Source: Opitutus sp. (lineage in GTDB: Bacteria > Verrucomicrobiota > Verrucomicrobiia > Opitutales > Opitutaceae). From it: a stretch of DNA of 58,946 bases. Where the stretch lies: assembly GCA_009695305.1 (NCBI GenBank), contig SIBG01000014.1, positions 1 to 58,946 of the forward strand. Direction: 5' to 3'. Positions 17,402 through 28,039 of this stretch are shown piece by piece. Under the pieces are notes generated by a model. That model did no database searches and had not been told where the DNA came from. It saw only the letters and a program-made list of their open reading frames with translations. The translations under genes and the position numbers were made by a program. Each line of letters starts with the position of its first letter. Within the stretch, counting starts at the first letter, position 1.

Positions 17402-18681
17402 CTGCCTTGCACGCGGCGCCGCCTTACCCCACGTCTCCCGATTCCTTCGCGCGTCAACGCACCGTGCTGTGGGTGCTTTGGCTGACCTACGGCTCGTTTT
17501 ATTTTTGCCGCAACAACCTTGGCGTCGCACTGCCGGGCTTGCAGGCCGAACTCGGTTACACGAAGGCGCAGCTCGGCACCGTGCTCATGGCCCTCAAGCT
17601 GGCCTACGGCGCGGGGCAGTTTATCAACGGCCAGCTCGCCGAGCGCGTGTCGCCGCGGCGGCTGCTGGCGGTCGGCCTGCTCGCGTCCGCCGCGCTCAAC
17701 CTCCTCTTCGGCTGGGCCACCGCGTTGTATTTTCTGACGTTCGTGTGGGCCTGCAACGGCTACGTGCAGGCGCTCGGCTGGCCGGCCACGATGCGCGTGG
17801 CCGCAAACTGGTTTCCGGCCACCCGGCGCGGTCGCGCCATCGGGGTCATCGGGACCGGCTACCAGCTCTGCGGGGCGCTGACGTTTGTCGTGTCCGGCTG
17901 GGCCGCGGAGAAATTCGGCTGGCGCGGCGCGCTCTATGTGCCCGCGGTGCTGCTGGTGGCGAGCGCGGTGCAGATGGCGTGGTTTCTCGAAGATGCCCCC
18001 GCGGACGATGACTCCGTGGGCCAGCCGGCCGGCGAAAAAAGCCGCGCCGCGCCGGCGCGATCGTGGCGGGTCAATCTGGCCGTCACCCTCGGCAACCCGG
18101 CGCTGTGGCTCGTCGCGGTCGCGCTCTGCCTGCTTGACGCGTGCCGCTACGGATTCACCGACTGGGGCGTGACGCACCTGAAAGAGGTCCGCCACGACAC
18201 CGTGAGTGTCGCGGCGTTCAAATATGCCGTGCTTCCCCTCGGCGGCATGGCGGGCGCGTTTTGGTCCGGCTGGGCGACGGACCATTTCTGGGCGGGGCGG
18301 CGGGCGCCGGTGATTTGCGGTCTGCTGATCACGCTCGGCCTCCTCTCCCTCGGCTACGATCAGGTGCTGCACTGGGGACTGGCCGCCTCGAGTCTGATCT
18401 TGTTCGCGATCGGGTTTTGCATCTTCGGCGCTCAGGTTTTGCTCGTCGGCACGCTGCCCGTAGACCTCGCCCGGCACGGCACGGCGGCGGCCGCGGCGGG
18501 CTTCGTCAACTTCATGGGCTACATGGGGGCCGCCGCCGGCGATCAGATCACCGGGCGGATTGCGCAGGACCACGGCTGGACGTTCGCCGTGCAATTCTGG
18601 GCCGGTTGCGCGTTTGCCAGCGCCCTCGCGATCTCATTTCTTTGGAATACCGGACGCCCCGCCGCACCCAACTCCGCCTGA
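17398..18681 (+). CDS. MFS transporter resembling organophosphate:phosphate antiporters
   Basis: The product has 427 residues and about twelve membrane segments. YFCRNNLGVALPGL in the first segment, LGTVLMALKLAYGAGQF and ALGWPATMRVAANWFP match the organophosphate:phosphate antiporter (GlpT/UhpT) branch, where an Arg-containing first helix binds phosphate. No ATG is available before the first membrane segment, so a TTG at 17398 (or at 17407) is the best start, and this TTG lies in the hairpin at 17360-17401. The next gene encodes a cytidylyltransferase-like enzyme, so a phosphorylated or phosphonate substrate is plausible but not shown. Confidence 0.85.
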   Translation: MAALHAAPPYPTSPDSFARQRTVLWVLWLTYGSFYFCRNNLGVALPGLQAELGYTKAQLGTVLMALKLAYGAGQFINGQLAERVSPRRLLAVGLLASAALNLLFGWATALYFLTFVWACNGYVQALGWPATMRVAANWFPATRRGRAIGVIGTGYQLCGALTFVVSGWAAEKFGWRGALYVPAVLLVASAVQMAWFLEDAPADDDSVGQPAGEKSRAAPARSWRVNLAVTLGNPALWLVAVALCLLDACRYGFTDWGVTHLKEVRHDTVSVAAFKYAVLPLGGMAGAFWSGWATDHFWAGRRAPVICGLLITLGLLSLGYDQVLHWGLAASSLILFAIGFCIFGAQVLLVGTLPVDLARHGTAAAAAGFVNFMGYMGAAAGDQITGRIAQDHGWTFAVQFWAGCAFASALAISFLWNTGRPAAPNSA

Positions 18682-18707
18682 CTTGCCTGCCCCGCCACCC
18701 ACTTCAC

Positions 18708-19463
18708 ATGAAAGCCATCATCATCGCCGCCGGTCGCGGCCGCCGGCTGATGCCGACGACCGCCGATTCGCCCAAATGCTACGCCGAGGTCCACGGCCGG
18801 CGCCTCATCGACTGGGCGCTGCAGGCTTTCGCGGGCGCGGGCATCAGCGACATCTGCTTCATTGGCGGTTATCAAATCGACAAGGTAAGGCGTGACTACC
18901 CGCAGTTCACGTTTCGTCACAACACCGGCTGGGAGCACAACAACATCCTCCTTTCCCTGATGCACGCCGCAGATCAGATGACCGACGGATTCGTCTGCAC
19001 TTACTCCGACGTGCTGTTCACCAGCGATGTCGTGCATCGCGTCGCGCAGCATCCCGCCGACATCGCGCTCAGCGTCGATACCCGCTGGCTCGACCGCTAC
19101 CAGCACCGCACGCAGCATCCGCCGACCGACGGCGAAAAAGTCACGGCCGCCCGCGGCCGCGTTACGCGCGTGCATCGCGACATCGCGCCGGGCACCGCGC
19201 ACGGCGAATACACCGGGATGGCGAAATTTACCGCGGCCGGCGCGGCGTGCCTGCGCGAACATTTCGCGCGCGCGCAGGAAAAATTTGCCGGCAAACCGTT
19301 CCGCGAGGCCGCGGTGTTCGAAAAATCCTACCTCATCCTCCTCTATCAGGAAATGATCGAGGCCGGCGTGGAGTTCGGCCACGCCGACACTCCGGGTAAC
19401 TACCTGGAAGTCGACACCCAGGAAGATTTCGAACTCGCCCGCCGCCACTGGCCCAAACCCTGA
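18708..19463 (+). CDS. Nucleotidyltransferase, phosphocholine/phosphonate cytidylyltransferase-like
   Basis: The product has 251 residues. The N-terminus MKAIIIAAGRGRRLMPTTAD is the nucleotide-binding loop of sugar-1-phosphate and choline-phosphate nucleotidyltransferases, and SPKCYAEVHGR provides the expected Lys. NNILLSLMHAAD and YSDVLF resemble LicC-type CTP:phosphocholine cytidylyltransferases. It should transfer NMP to a phosphorylated head group in the cytoplasm. It follows an organophosphate-type MFS gene by 26 bases and precedes a MetE-like gene by 19 bases, which suggests one transcript. The exact donor and acceptor are not decided by sequence. Confidence 0.8.
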   Translation: MKAIIIAAGRGRRLMPTTADSPKCYAEVHGRRLIDWALQAFAGAGISDICFIGGYQIDKVRRDYPQFTFRHNTGWEHNNILLSLMHAADQMTDGFVCTYSDVLFTSDVVHRVAQHPADIALSVDTRWLDRYQHRTQHPPTDGEKVTAARGRVTRVHRDIAPGTAHGEYTGMAKFTAAGAACLREHFARAQEKFAGKPFREAAVFEKSYLILLYQEMIEAGVEFGHADTPGNYLEVDTQEDFELARRHWPKP

Positions 19464-19482
19464 ACCCCCCGCCGGTTTTCCC

Positions 19483-20547
19483 ATGAGCAAACTCCCTCTT
19501 TTTCCCTCGTCCGTCGTCGGCTCGCTCCCGCGCCCCGCCTTCGTCCTCGATTTGATCAACGATCGGCCGCCGCTCGCGCCCGAGCGTTACGCCCACGAGC
19601 TGGCGGCGGCGATTCGCTACGCCGTTGCGTTGCAGGAGCACGCCGGCATCGACGTGGTTACCGACGGCGAGTGGGGCCGGAAATCCTACATCGGCGTCAT
19701 CGCCGAACTCGCCCACGGTTTTGCCCTCGGCACGTTCCCCGATGGTCGGCCGTTCACCCTCGTGACGGACCAGCTGGCGCCGAAAACGCCCGGCTTCATT
19801 GCGCGCGAGGTCACCTTCCTCAAATTGATCACGTCAAAGCACATCAAGTCCACGTTGCCCTCGCCCGCGCTGCTCGGCGAACGCCTGTGGAGCGCGGAAA
19901 AATCCTCGCGCGCCTATCCGACGCGTGACGCCTTCGTGCGCGCCTGCGTCCCAATTTTACGCCGCGAACTCGAGCTCATTCGCGACGCCGGCGCCGACAT
20001 CGCCCAAATCGACGATCCTCACCTCTGCCTTTTCGTCGATCCCGCGGTGCGCGCGAAATACGCCGACCCCGATGCGGCCGCGGCGTTCGCCGTCGACATG
20101 GTCAATGAAGTCGTGAGCGGCATCACCGGCATCACCATCGCCGTGCACCTCTGCCGTCGCGCCGGTGGCCGCGCCCGCGGCGAAGCCTGCCACGGCGGCG
20201 GCTACGGTCCGATCATCTCGCAGCTCAATCGCCTGAAGGTGCATCATCTCACGATGGAGTTCACGGCACCACAGGCGGGCGACATGGCGGTCTTCCGTGA
20301 ACTGCGGGAGGATTTTCAAATCGGGCTCGGTTGCGTCGACGTTACTCCCGGCCAGATCGATTCGGCCGAGACGATTGCGGGTCGGGTGCGCCAGGCGCTG
20401 GAATTTCTCGCGCCCGAACGGATCACGCTCAACCCCGACTGCGGTTTCGCCCCGGGCTCCGGCGCGGTCGTCAGCCTCGACGAAGCCTATCGCAAGCTCT
20501 GCCACGAAGCCGAGGCCGCGCGGATGCTGCGCGAGCAATTTGGCTAA
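19483..20547 (+). CDS. MetE C-terminal-like zinc methyltransferase
   Basis: The product has 354 residues. It matches the C-terminal half of cobalamin-independent methionine synthase, with GSLPRP at the start, IDDP, and a zinc site of His222 and Cys224 (HLCRR), Glu259 (MEF) and Cys320 (NPDCGF). The N-terminal half of MetE that helps to bind folate is absent. Such short homologues transfer methyl or sulfur-linked groups between small thiols and other donors, and most lack a known role. Its position behind the cytidylyltransferase-like gene and its separate domain suggest a role other than methionine synthesis. Confidence 0.85.
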   Translation: MSKLPLFPSSVVGSLPRPAFVLDLINDRPPLAPERYAHELAAAIRYAVALQEHAGIDVVTDGEWGRKSYIGVIAELAHGFALGTFPDGRPFTLVTDQLAPKTPGFIAREVTFLKLITSKHIKSTLPSPALLGERLWSAEKSSRAYPTRDAFVRACVPILRRELELIRDAGADIAQIDDPHLCLFVDPAVRAKYADPDAAAAFAVDMVNEVVSGITGITIAVHLCRRAGGRARGEACHGGGYGPIISQLNRLKVHHLTMEFTAPQAGDMAVFRELREDFQIGLGCVDVTPGQIDSAETIAGRVRQALEFLAPERITLNPDCGFAPGSGAVVSLDEAYRKLCHEAEAARMLREQFG

Positions 20548-20745
20548 GCGCTTCTTTTCGTCGCCGCGCGCGGCCTGATGTTCACCGGACGTCCGACGTG
20601 GTCCAACGCCCGGTCGCCGTGGCTTGAACTGCCATGGCTATTTACAGGAGCCGCTCCGCGACGGCTCGAAACCCGATGCGACGCGGGCATCAGCCGCCAC
20701 CCACATTGCGCTGGCCCGGTGCGGCTTTGCGCCTAGTTTCCCGCG
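20548..20745. other. Intergenic region before the DcuC-type gene
   Basis: No convincing gene was seen in these 198 bases. They contain GCTCCGCGACGGCTCGA-like arms that resemble fragments of dispersed repeats. A promoter for the gene starting at 20746 is likely to lie here, but I cannot place its boxes. Confidence 0.35.
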
Positions 20746-22032
20746 ATGCAGTTCCCCGCCGCCCTGCTGATCATCGCCCTGGCGATGTATTGCCTCGTGC
20801 GAAAAGTCGAGGTGCGGCTCACCCTTTTCGCGGCGGGCCTCGCGCTCGCGACGCTGGCGTTGAAGCCACTCGTGGTGTTCGACGTGTTTCTCGCCGAGAT
20901 GGGCAACGGCAAGACCATCGGGCCGATCTGCTCGGCGATGGGTTACGCCTTCGTGCTGCGCGCGACCGGATGCGATCGTGCCATGGTGCAACTTCTCCTC
21001 GGACCCGCGCGTCGCGCATGGTGGCTGCTGATTCCGGGCGGCTGCCTGACCGGCTTCATCGCCAACATCGCCGTCACCAGCCAGACCGCCGTGGCGGCTG
21101 CAGTCGCGCCGATTCTTCTGCCCTTGATGCTGGCGGCGGGCTACCCGGCGGTGGTCGCGGCGGCGACGCTCGTGCTCGGCTGCTCGGGTGGCGGCAGCCT
21201 CTACAATCCGGGTGACGCCGACCTCGTCGCGATTCATGAGGCCAGCCAGGCGCCGATGAAGCAGGCGATGAGTGCGATGTTCTGGCCGCTGCTCGGCGGC
21301 TTCGTCACCGCGGTGATGGTCTTTGCGTTCATCACGCGCCGGGAGCCGGGCCACATCAGCGCGCCTGCCGCCACTGCCCCACCACCCGCCGAGGACAAGA
21401 AATGGAAAGCCCTGTTGCCGCCGCTTCCGATGGCGATGATTTTTCTGATGATGCCAGGCGTGTTCTTTCCCGTGCTGCCCGCGCCGTTCGAGAAAGGGCT
21501 GCCCGTGCTCCACGCGATGATCTTTTCGACCATCGTCGTGCTCTTCCTCTGCCGCGCCGACGTGGGGAAGAGCGTGAAGGCCTTCTTCGAGGGCCTCGGC
21601 TACGCTTACGCCAACATCATTTCGCTGATCGTCACCGCGAGTTGCTTCATTGCGGGCATGACCGAGGTCGGGCTGACCGACCGGTTGGTAAAGCTCGTCT
21701 CGGGCGTCGGTATCGCCAGCAAGGTCGCGGCCGGTTTTTTCCCGGGCCTGCTCGGCGTGGTCACCGGCTCGGGCATCGGGCCGAGCGTGGCGTTTTCGAA
21801 GGCGGTCCTGCCGGCGCTGAGTGCGACCAATCTCCCGGGCGCGCTCGATCTCGGCGTGCTGGCGGCCATCGCCGCGACCTTCGGCCGCACGATGTCGCCC
21901 GTCGCCGCGGTGGTGATATTTTCCGCGGCACAGGCCGGTGTGTCCGCGACCGAAATCGTGCGCCGCACGGCCCCGCCACTGCTGGCGGGATTTGCGGTCG
22001 TGCTGCTCATCGTGATCGCCCGCGGGAGCTGA
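20746..22032 (+). CDS. dcuC: DcuC-type C4-dicarboxylate transporter
   Basis: The product has 428 residues with about ten to twelve membrane segments. It resembles the DcuC family of anaerobic C4-dicarboxylate carriers, with GNGKTIGPICSAMGYAFVL, a GSLYNPGDADLVAIHEAS loop, and VTGSGIGPSVAFSKAVLPA near residue 340. DcuC carriers exchange or export succinate and related acids at the inner membrane during fermentation. It is alone on its strand, between the MetE-like gene and a convergent amidohydrolase gene. Confidence 0.82.
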   Translation: MQFPAALLIIALAMYCLVRKVEVRLTLFAAGLALATLALKPLVVFDVFLAEMGNGKTIGPICSAMGYAFVLRATGCDRAMVQLLLGPARRAWWLLIPGGCLTGFIANIAVTSQTAVAAAVAPILLPLMLAAGYPAVVAAATLVLGCSGGGSLYNPGDADLVAIHEASQAPMKQAMSAMFWPLLGGFVTAVMVFAFITRREPGHISAPAATAPPPAEDKKWKALLPPLPMAMIFLMMPGVFFPVLPAPFEKGLPVLHAMIFSTIVVLFLCRADVGKSVKAFFEGLGYAYANIISLIVTASCFIAGMTEVGLTDRLVKLVSGVGIASKVAAGFFPGLLGVVTGSGIGPSVAFSKAVLPALSATNLPGALDLGVLAAIAATFGRTMSPVAAVVIFSAAQAGVSATEIVRRTAPPLLAGFAVVLLIVIARGS

Positions 22033-22108
22033 TAACCAGGGTGTCTGTCTGGCCGGCGCGGTGGTTCGCGAGCTGACGAAGCGGCGGCTGCGAGACAGAC
22101 GCCAGCGA

Positions 22109-23188
22109 TCACGGCGTGACCGTGGGTCCAAGTTTGAACACCCGCTCGGCGTTCGCGTGGTAGAATTTTTCCAAGACCTCGCGGGGCAGCTTGAGCGCCT
22201 CGGTCTTCCGGCCGTTGTAGGTCATCTCGCCCTGGCCGGCGTAGTAATCGAAATCGGTGCGGTAACGGAGTTCGAGGCTGTTGACGTGACCTTGACGCTG
22301 AGCGTTGGTCGGTGGGGCGTCGCGGCGGTGGGGTATCCAGCTGGCGTCCAAGCCATACATGATCCGGTCGGAATATTTGAGGAAGAGCGCGCGGACTTTC
22401 TCACTCGGGTGGCGGGCGAGATTCCGCGTGCGGGCGGCCACGTCGATGTAGAAATTCGGAAACCGTTCGAACCGCGCCGCAATGCCTTCCAGATCGTGTT
22501 CGAGGCTGCCGAGGTGCGCGCCGACGACGACGAGCGTCGGATGTTTCTTCATGATGTGGTCGCGGGCGGCGATGAGGGCTTCATGACTCGGGTAGCCGGG
22601 CTTGCCGTAGAGATGCCACTGCGGATTTTGCGAATAGTAACCGTAGTGCGGACTGTCGGGATCAAGCGGCCGCCACGCGTCGATCGGCTCCGCGAGATGC
22701 GCGTGGAGTGGCTTGCCGCGCTTCGCGAGGTGCGCATAGATGGGATCGAAGAGGGGATCGTCGGGGAGAATAAACTTTCCGTTGCGATCTTTGATCTCCA
22801 TGCCGACCTCCTTCCAGATTTTCACCGCGACGGCCCCGCGGGCGAACGCGCGGTCGAGCCACGCGATGGTGCTGGCCGCGTAGCCGGGCTCGTCCCGCGG
22901 CCGGAGATCGAAGGTCGTGGTCACGGGGTAGAGCTCCGGGTGCTGCCCATAGAGTTCGAACGCGATCCGATCCATCGTGGCGAGGTGGCCGTCGCCGCCG
23001 GGCACGCACACGTTGATCGTGTGCATGTTTATTTTGCGGAAGAGAGCGTGGAGGGCCGGGACGTCCTCGAAGATGTGCGAGTGGACGTCGATTTTTAGCA
23101 GCTCGGCGTAGGCCGGGACCGGCTCGCCGGCGGCGGCGATGGTGGGCACCAGCACGCCGAGCGCGAGGGCGAAGGGGAGGGGGCGCAT
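22109..23188 (-). CDS. Exported amidohydrolase-family (amidohydrolase 2) protein
   Basis: The product has 359 residues with a signal peptide at 1-20 (ALALGVLVPTIAAAG). The TIM-barrel metal site is indicated by IDVHSHIFED, HAHLAEP, VVGAHLGSLEHD and the late YGLDAS aspartate. Such proteins hydrolyse lactones, amides or decarboxylate small acids, and the exported form is common in Planctomycetes and Verrucomicrobiota. It is divergent from the DUF5009-type gene. The substrate is not known. Confidence 0.85.
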   Translation of the reverse strand: MRPLPFALALGVLVPTIAAAGEPVPAYAELLKIDVHSHIFEDVPALHALFRKINMHTINVCVPGGDGHLATMDRIAFELYGQHPELYPVTTTFDLRPRDEPGYAASTIAWLDRAFARGAVAVKIWKEVGMEIKDRNGKFILPDDPLFDPIYAHLAKRGKPLHAHLAEPIDAWRPLDPDSPHYGYYSQNPQWHLYGKPGYPSHEALIAARDHIMKKHPTLVVVGAHLGSLEHDLEGIAARFERFPNFYIDVAARTRNLARHPSEKVRALFLKYSDRIMYGLDASWIPHRRDAPPTNAQRQGHVNSLELRYRTDFDYYAGQGEMTYNGRKTEALKLPREVLEKFYHANAERVFKLGPTVTP

Positions 23189-23288
23189 GGGTTGGAGGGG
23201 GTGGAGCGCGTTGAGCCCAACGCGCGGGCCTAGCCATCGACGAAAAGCGCCTTGAGGTCAACGCGCTCCACCTTCAGACCGGACGCGC

Positions 23289-24485
<1,197 letters not shown>

Positions 24486-24510
24486 CGCCGCCGGCCGGCA
24501 CTTTTCCCTC

Positions 24511-25926
24511 ATGAAAATCAACTCATCGACGCGTCGCCACTTCCTCAAGACGGCGGCGACGGCCGTCACGGCCTTTCAGATTCTGCCCCGCCACGTGCTG
24601 GGCGGCCCGGGCTTCGTGCCACCGAGTGAGAAGGTGAATCTGGCCGTGATCGGCGTCGGCGGGCGCGGCACCCAGAATCTCCAGGCGCTCCTCGCACTGC
24701 CCGATGCGCAGGTGAGCGCCGTCGCCGATCCGGCGGAGTCGTTTTCACTCGAGAAGTATTACTACAGCAGCTCTGGCATCCCTGTCGGTGGCCGGCTGCA
24801 GGCGATCAAGCGAGTTGAGGACCATCACGGCAAGGCGACGCCGGGCTATCGCTGCGCGGGCTACGAGGATTTCCGCGTGATGTTGGAAAAAGAGCGGGGC
24901 CTGGATGCGATCCTCTGCGCGACGCCCGACCACCTGCATGCCTACGTCTCGATCCGCGCGATGCGGGCGGGCAAACACGTCTATTGCGAAAAGCCGCTCA
25001 CGCACAACCTCCACGAGGCGCGCGCCGTCGCGCGGATCGCGGCGGAGACCGGGGTCGCGACCCAGCTGGGCAACCAAGGGCACTCGAACGTCGGCATCCG
25101 CGAGGCCGTCGAGCACCTCCGCGCCGGCACGATTGGCGCGGTGCGGGAAATTTATGCCTGGGTTGGCACGAAGCGATGGAACCCGACGTTGACGACGAAG
25201 CCGGCCGAAGCGCAGGCGGTGCCGGCGGGCATGAATTGGGACTTGTGGATCGGGCCGCGCGAGCCGCGCGCGTTTCACGCTGCCTACCACCCGGTGGCGT
25301 GGCGCGACTTCTGGACCTTTGGCACCTCGTCGATGGGCGACTTTGCGTGCCACGACATGGACGCAGCGACGTGGGCCTTCGACCTGCCGCCGCCGTCGCG
25401 CATTGAGGCCCACTCCATCGGGCCGACCGATGGGGAAATCGCGCCGCATGGCGCGATCATTTATTTTGATTTTCCCGCGCGCGGGCCGTGGCCGGCGCAA
25501 CGGCTGAGCTGGTTCGATGGCGGCGCGAAACCGCCCACGCCGGCGGCGCTCGGAAAATTTCCGCTGCCCAGCCGCGGCACGATGTTCATCGGCGAAAAGG
25601 GTGTGATCCAATGCGAGGGCGCCGGCGGCCCGCCCCGGATTTTTCCGGAGAGCCTCCGCGCGAGCGCCGCGAAGCCACCGGCCACGATCCCCCGCTCCAA
25701 CGGTCACCACCGCGACTGGCTCGACGCGATCAAGGGTGGCCCGCCGGCGAGCAGTAATTTCGCCTACGGCGCGCGGCTCACCGAAATCGGGCTCCTGGGT
25801 GTGCTCGCCCAGCGCCTCGGCAAACCCATCGAGTGGGACGCAGCGACGATGACGGTGAAGGACCAGCCCAAGGCCGAGGCGATTATTCGCGGTTCATATC
25901 GCGCCGGCTGGGAGCTGGGCGCGTGA
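24511..25926 (+). CDS. Tat-exported Gfo/Idh/MocA-family oxidoreductase
   Basis: The product has 471 residues with a Tat leader (STRRHFLKTAATAVTAF). The Rossmann fold shows VNLAVIGVGGRGTQNLQA, followed by the family motif YCEKPLTHNLHEAR. Its C-terminal part contains WRDFWTFGTSSMGDFACHD. Members of this export-type group occur in large numbers in Planctomycetes and Verrucomicrobiota and are thought to act on sugars in the periplasm with a tightly bound cofactor. The substrate is not known. Confidence 0.92.
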   Translation: MKINSSTRRHFLKTAATAVTAFQILPRHVLGGPGFVPPSEKVNLAVIGVGGRGTQNLQALLALPDAQVSAVADPAESFSLEKYYYSSSGIPVGGRLQAIKRVEDHHGKATPGYRCAGYEDFRVMLEKERGLDAILCATPDHLHAYVSIRAMRAGKHVYCEKPLTHNLHEARAVARIAAETGVATQLGNQGHSNVGIREAVEHLRAGTIGAVREIYAWVGTKRWNPTLTTKPAEAQAVPAGMNWDLWIGPREPRAFHAAYHPVAWRDFWTFGTSSMGDFACHDMDAATWAFDLPPPSRIEAHSIGPTDGEIAPHGAIIYFDFPARGPWPAQRLSWFDGGAKPPTPAALGKFPLPSRGTMFIGEKGVIQCEGAGGPPRIFPESLRASAAKPPATIPRSNGHHRDWLDAIKGGPPASSNFAYGARLTEIGLLGVLAQRLGKPIEWDAATMTVKDQPKAEAIIRGSYRAGWELGA

Positions 25927-25988
25927 TCGATTCCCTGCCGCCGTTGCTTGGTCGAAGTTGCTTTCAAGCTGAGCCATACAACGGTTTT

Positions 25989-26014
25989 GCAGGAGCCTGC
26001 CAGCAGGCTCCTGC
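25989..26014. repeat. Perfect 12-bp palindromic hairpin within a larger inverted repeat
   Basis: GCAGGAGCCTGC (25989-26000) pairs with GCAGGCTCCTGC (26003-26014) around a 2-base loop. An outer pair, GCTTTCAAGCTGAGC before it and GCTCATCTTGAAAGC after it, also matches in part. It lies between two convergent genes and may end transcription, although it has no T tract. Confidence 0.75.
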
Positions 26015-26053
26015 CTCCAAGCCGGTTAAGCTCATCTTGAAAGCGAATTGGAA

Positions 26054-28039
26054 TTAGTCGAAGCGCAGCCGGTCAGCGGACCAGCCGAGTTGCTGCGCGG
26101 TCTTCGTCGTCCACGACCACGCGTCGCGATCGGCCTGGCTGACCTTCACGGGTTGGCGCTCGCCGGCCATCGCGAGGGTTTGCGGCACGTCGAGGTAACG
26201 GAGGACGTTGAGGTAGTCGGGGCCGGTCAGGTGCGACGCGGGCGGGGCGATCAACTCGACCGAGGAGAGGCCGGCGATGAAGAGCGAGGCGTAGAGCACG
26301 TTGATCGCTTGATCGCGGGCGCCGACGAGGTGGATTGGGGCATCGCCGAAAAGCGGATGCATGCGCAGGGCGGCGACGGCCCGGCAAATGTCCCACACGC
26401 GCATGCCATCGACCGTTTGACCGAGCAGCATATAGCGGCGGCGGACTTCGTTTTGGTTGGCGGCGGAGAGGCCGGACGCGGTCGGACCGAGGCCGCGCGG
26501 GAAAAATCGCACGAGGGCGGTGCCGGCGGCAGCTCCCGGAGAGCCCGGCGTGAGTTCACCGCCGTCGAGCACGTAAAGGAACACGCGATGCACCGGGCCG
26601 CGGCCCGCGGGGCGTTGCACGGTGAGCGGGAGCCGGATGGGGCCCTGCGAGACGAACTCCCACGTCTCGCTGTCGCCCGTGCGGTCGCGGCGGCCGAGGG
26701 CGAGCGGCTCCTCGACGGCCGGCCAGCCGCGAAACGATTTCTCGCGCAACGCCTGCATCCACTCCGTGCGCTGGCGTTGCCACGCTGCCTGGTCGGCCGG
26801 GATCGCGGGGGCGGCGAGCGGCACGAACGTGTCGTGGATTTTTGTCGTGCGCTCGTCCGGCGGCTCGCGGCCAGGGGTGAAGACCCGGAGCTGTTTCGGC
26901 GGGAAAAGTTTTTCGGCGGCGACGGTCACGAGCGGATCGGTGCCCTTGAGCCAGCGGTTGAACCAACGGAAGGTGGGAACTTGCAGGTCCTGCGTGTCCT
27001 TGTGCGGGCCGGAGGTGATGAGCAGGCCGAGTTTATCGCTGGCCTGCTGCAGCGCATAGAGTCGTGCCAGCTCGCCATGCACGCGCAGGACGCCGTCGAG
27101 GGGGAAGATGGCGTCCTTGTCGGAGTTCGCGAGGAGCAGTGGGCGCGGCGCGAGGAGCGCGGCGAGCCTGGCGTAGTCCCAGCGATAGGTGTTCACCATG
27201 AACATGCAGTCGCAGTGGCCCTGCACGATTCCATCGACGACGTGGTTGTGCAGATCCGTGATGCCAGCGACGGGCACGGCGACCTTGATGCGGTCGTCGA
27301 GCGCCGCCGTATACCAGGTGTAGGCCCCGCCGCCGGAGCGCCCGGTCATGCCGATTTTTTCGCCATCCACTTCGGGGCGCGACTGGAGGTAGTCGAGCGC
27401 GCGGATGCCGTTCCACGCCTCGACGCCGGCGGGGGTGTAGCCGCGCGAGTTCCACCAATACTGGCCGAAGCGACGCGTGCCGTGGTGCCGGCCCTCGAGT
27501 TCGCCGAGTTCGATCGTGTCGAGCACGAGACAAACGTAGCCATGACGCGCGAACCACGCGCCGTGGTGCTGATAACCGGTCTTGTTGCCCATGCTGACCG
27601 CCCCTTCCTTCACGAGCGTGTGGCCGCAGCCGTAGAGGATCGCCGGCGCGCGGCCGACGAGATTTTTCGGGACGTAGAGATTAGCCGTCACGTAGAGGCC
27701 AGGCCGCGACTGAAAATGGAGCTTCTCGACGAAAAACTCCGGGTGCTCTTCGCGCCCCGTGATCGTGGGCTTGAGGTCGGTGCGCTCCGGGCGCGGCGAG
27801 AGGCCGAGCATCTCGAACAACTGCTCGCGATCCTCCGCGCGCCGGTCGGTCCAGTCGCGCGGCGTTTTCATCTCGGCCGTGGACTGGGCGTTGACGCGCA
27901 CCGTCTCCGCGCGGAAATATTCCGCGAACATCCGGTCGGCGGCGTTGGGCGCATCGGCCGCGCGCAGCGCGGCGCCGGCCAGGAAAACGCTGGCGAAAAC
28001 GCGGGCGAGGGTGGGGGCGGGAAGACGGGGATTTTTCAT
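26054..28039 (-). CDS. Exported alpha/beta-hydrolase (acetyl xylan esterase-like)
   Basis: The product has 661 residues with a signal peptide at about 1-28. Residues 100-400 form the alpha/beta-hydrolase core with GMTGRSGGGAYTWY (nucleophile Ser235 in GRSGG), the Asp of NSDKDAIFPLDG and the His of SGPHKDT. This combination fits the acetyl xylan esterase or prolyl-oligopeptidase-like group and suggests removal of acetyl or methyl groups from polysaccharides. The C-terminal 250 residues are beta-rich and unassigned. The gene is divergent from the first sigma cassette. Confidence 0.82.
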   Translation of the reverse strand: MKNPRLPAPTLARVFASVFLAGAALRAADAPNAADRMFAEYFRAETVRVNAQSTAEMKTPRDWTDRRAEDREQLFEMLGLSPRPERTDLKPTITGREEHPEFFVEKLHFQSRPGLYVTANLYVPKNLVGRAPAILYGCGHTLVKEGAVSMGNKTGYQHHGAWFARHGYVCLVLDTIELGELEGRHHGTRRFGQYWWNSRGYTPAGVEAWNGIRALDYLQSRPEVDGEKIGMTGRSGGGAYTWYTAALDDRIKVAVPVAGITDLHNHVVDGIVQGHCDCMFMVNTYRWDYARLAALLAPRPLLLANSDKDAIFPLDGVLRVHGELARLYALQQASDKLGLLITSGPHKDTQDLQVPTFRWFNRWLKGTDPLVTVAAEKLFPPKQLRVFTPGREPPDERTTKIHDTFVPLAAPAIPADQAAWQRQRTEWMQALREKSFRGWPAVEEPLALGRRDRTGDSETWEFVSQGPIRLPLTVQRPAGRGPVHRVFLYVLDGGELTPGSPGAAAGTALVRFFPRGLGPTASGLSAANQNEVRRRYMLLGQTVDGMRVWDICRAVAALRMHPLFGDAPIHLVGARDQAINVLYASLFIAGLSSVELIAPPASHLTGPDYLNVLRYLDVPQTLAMAGERQPVKVSQADRDAWSWTTKTAQQLGWSADRLRFD

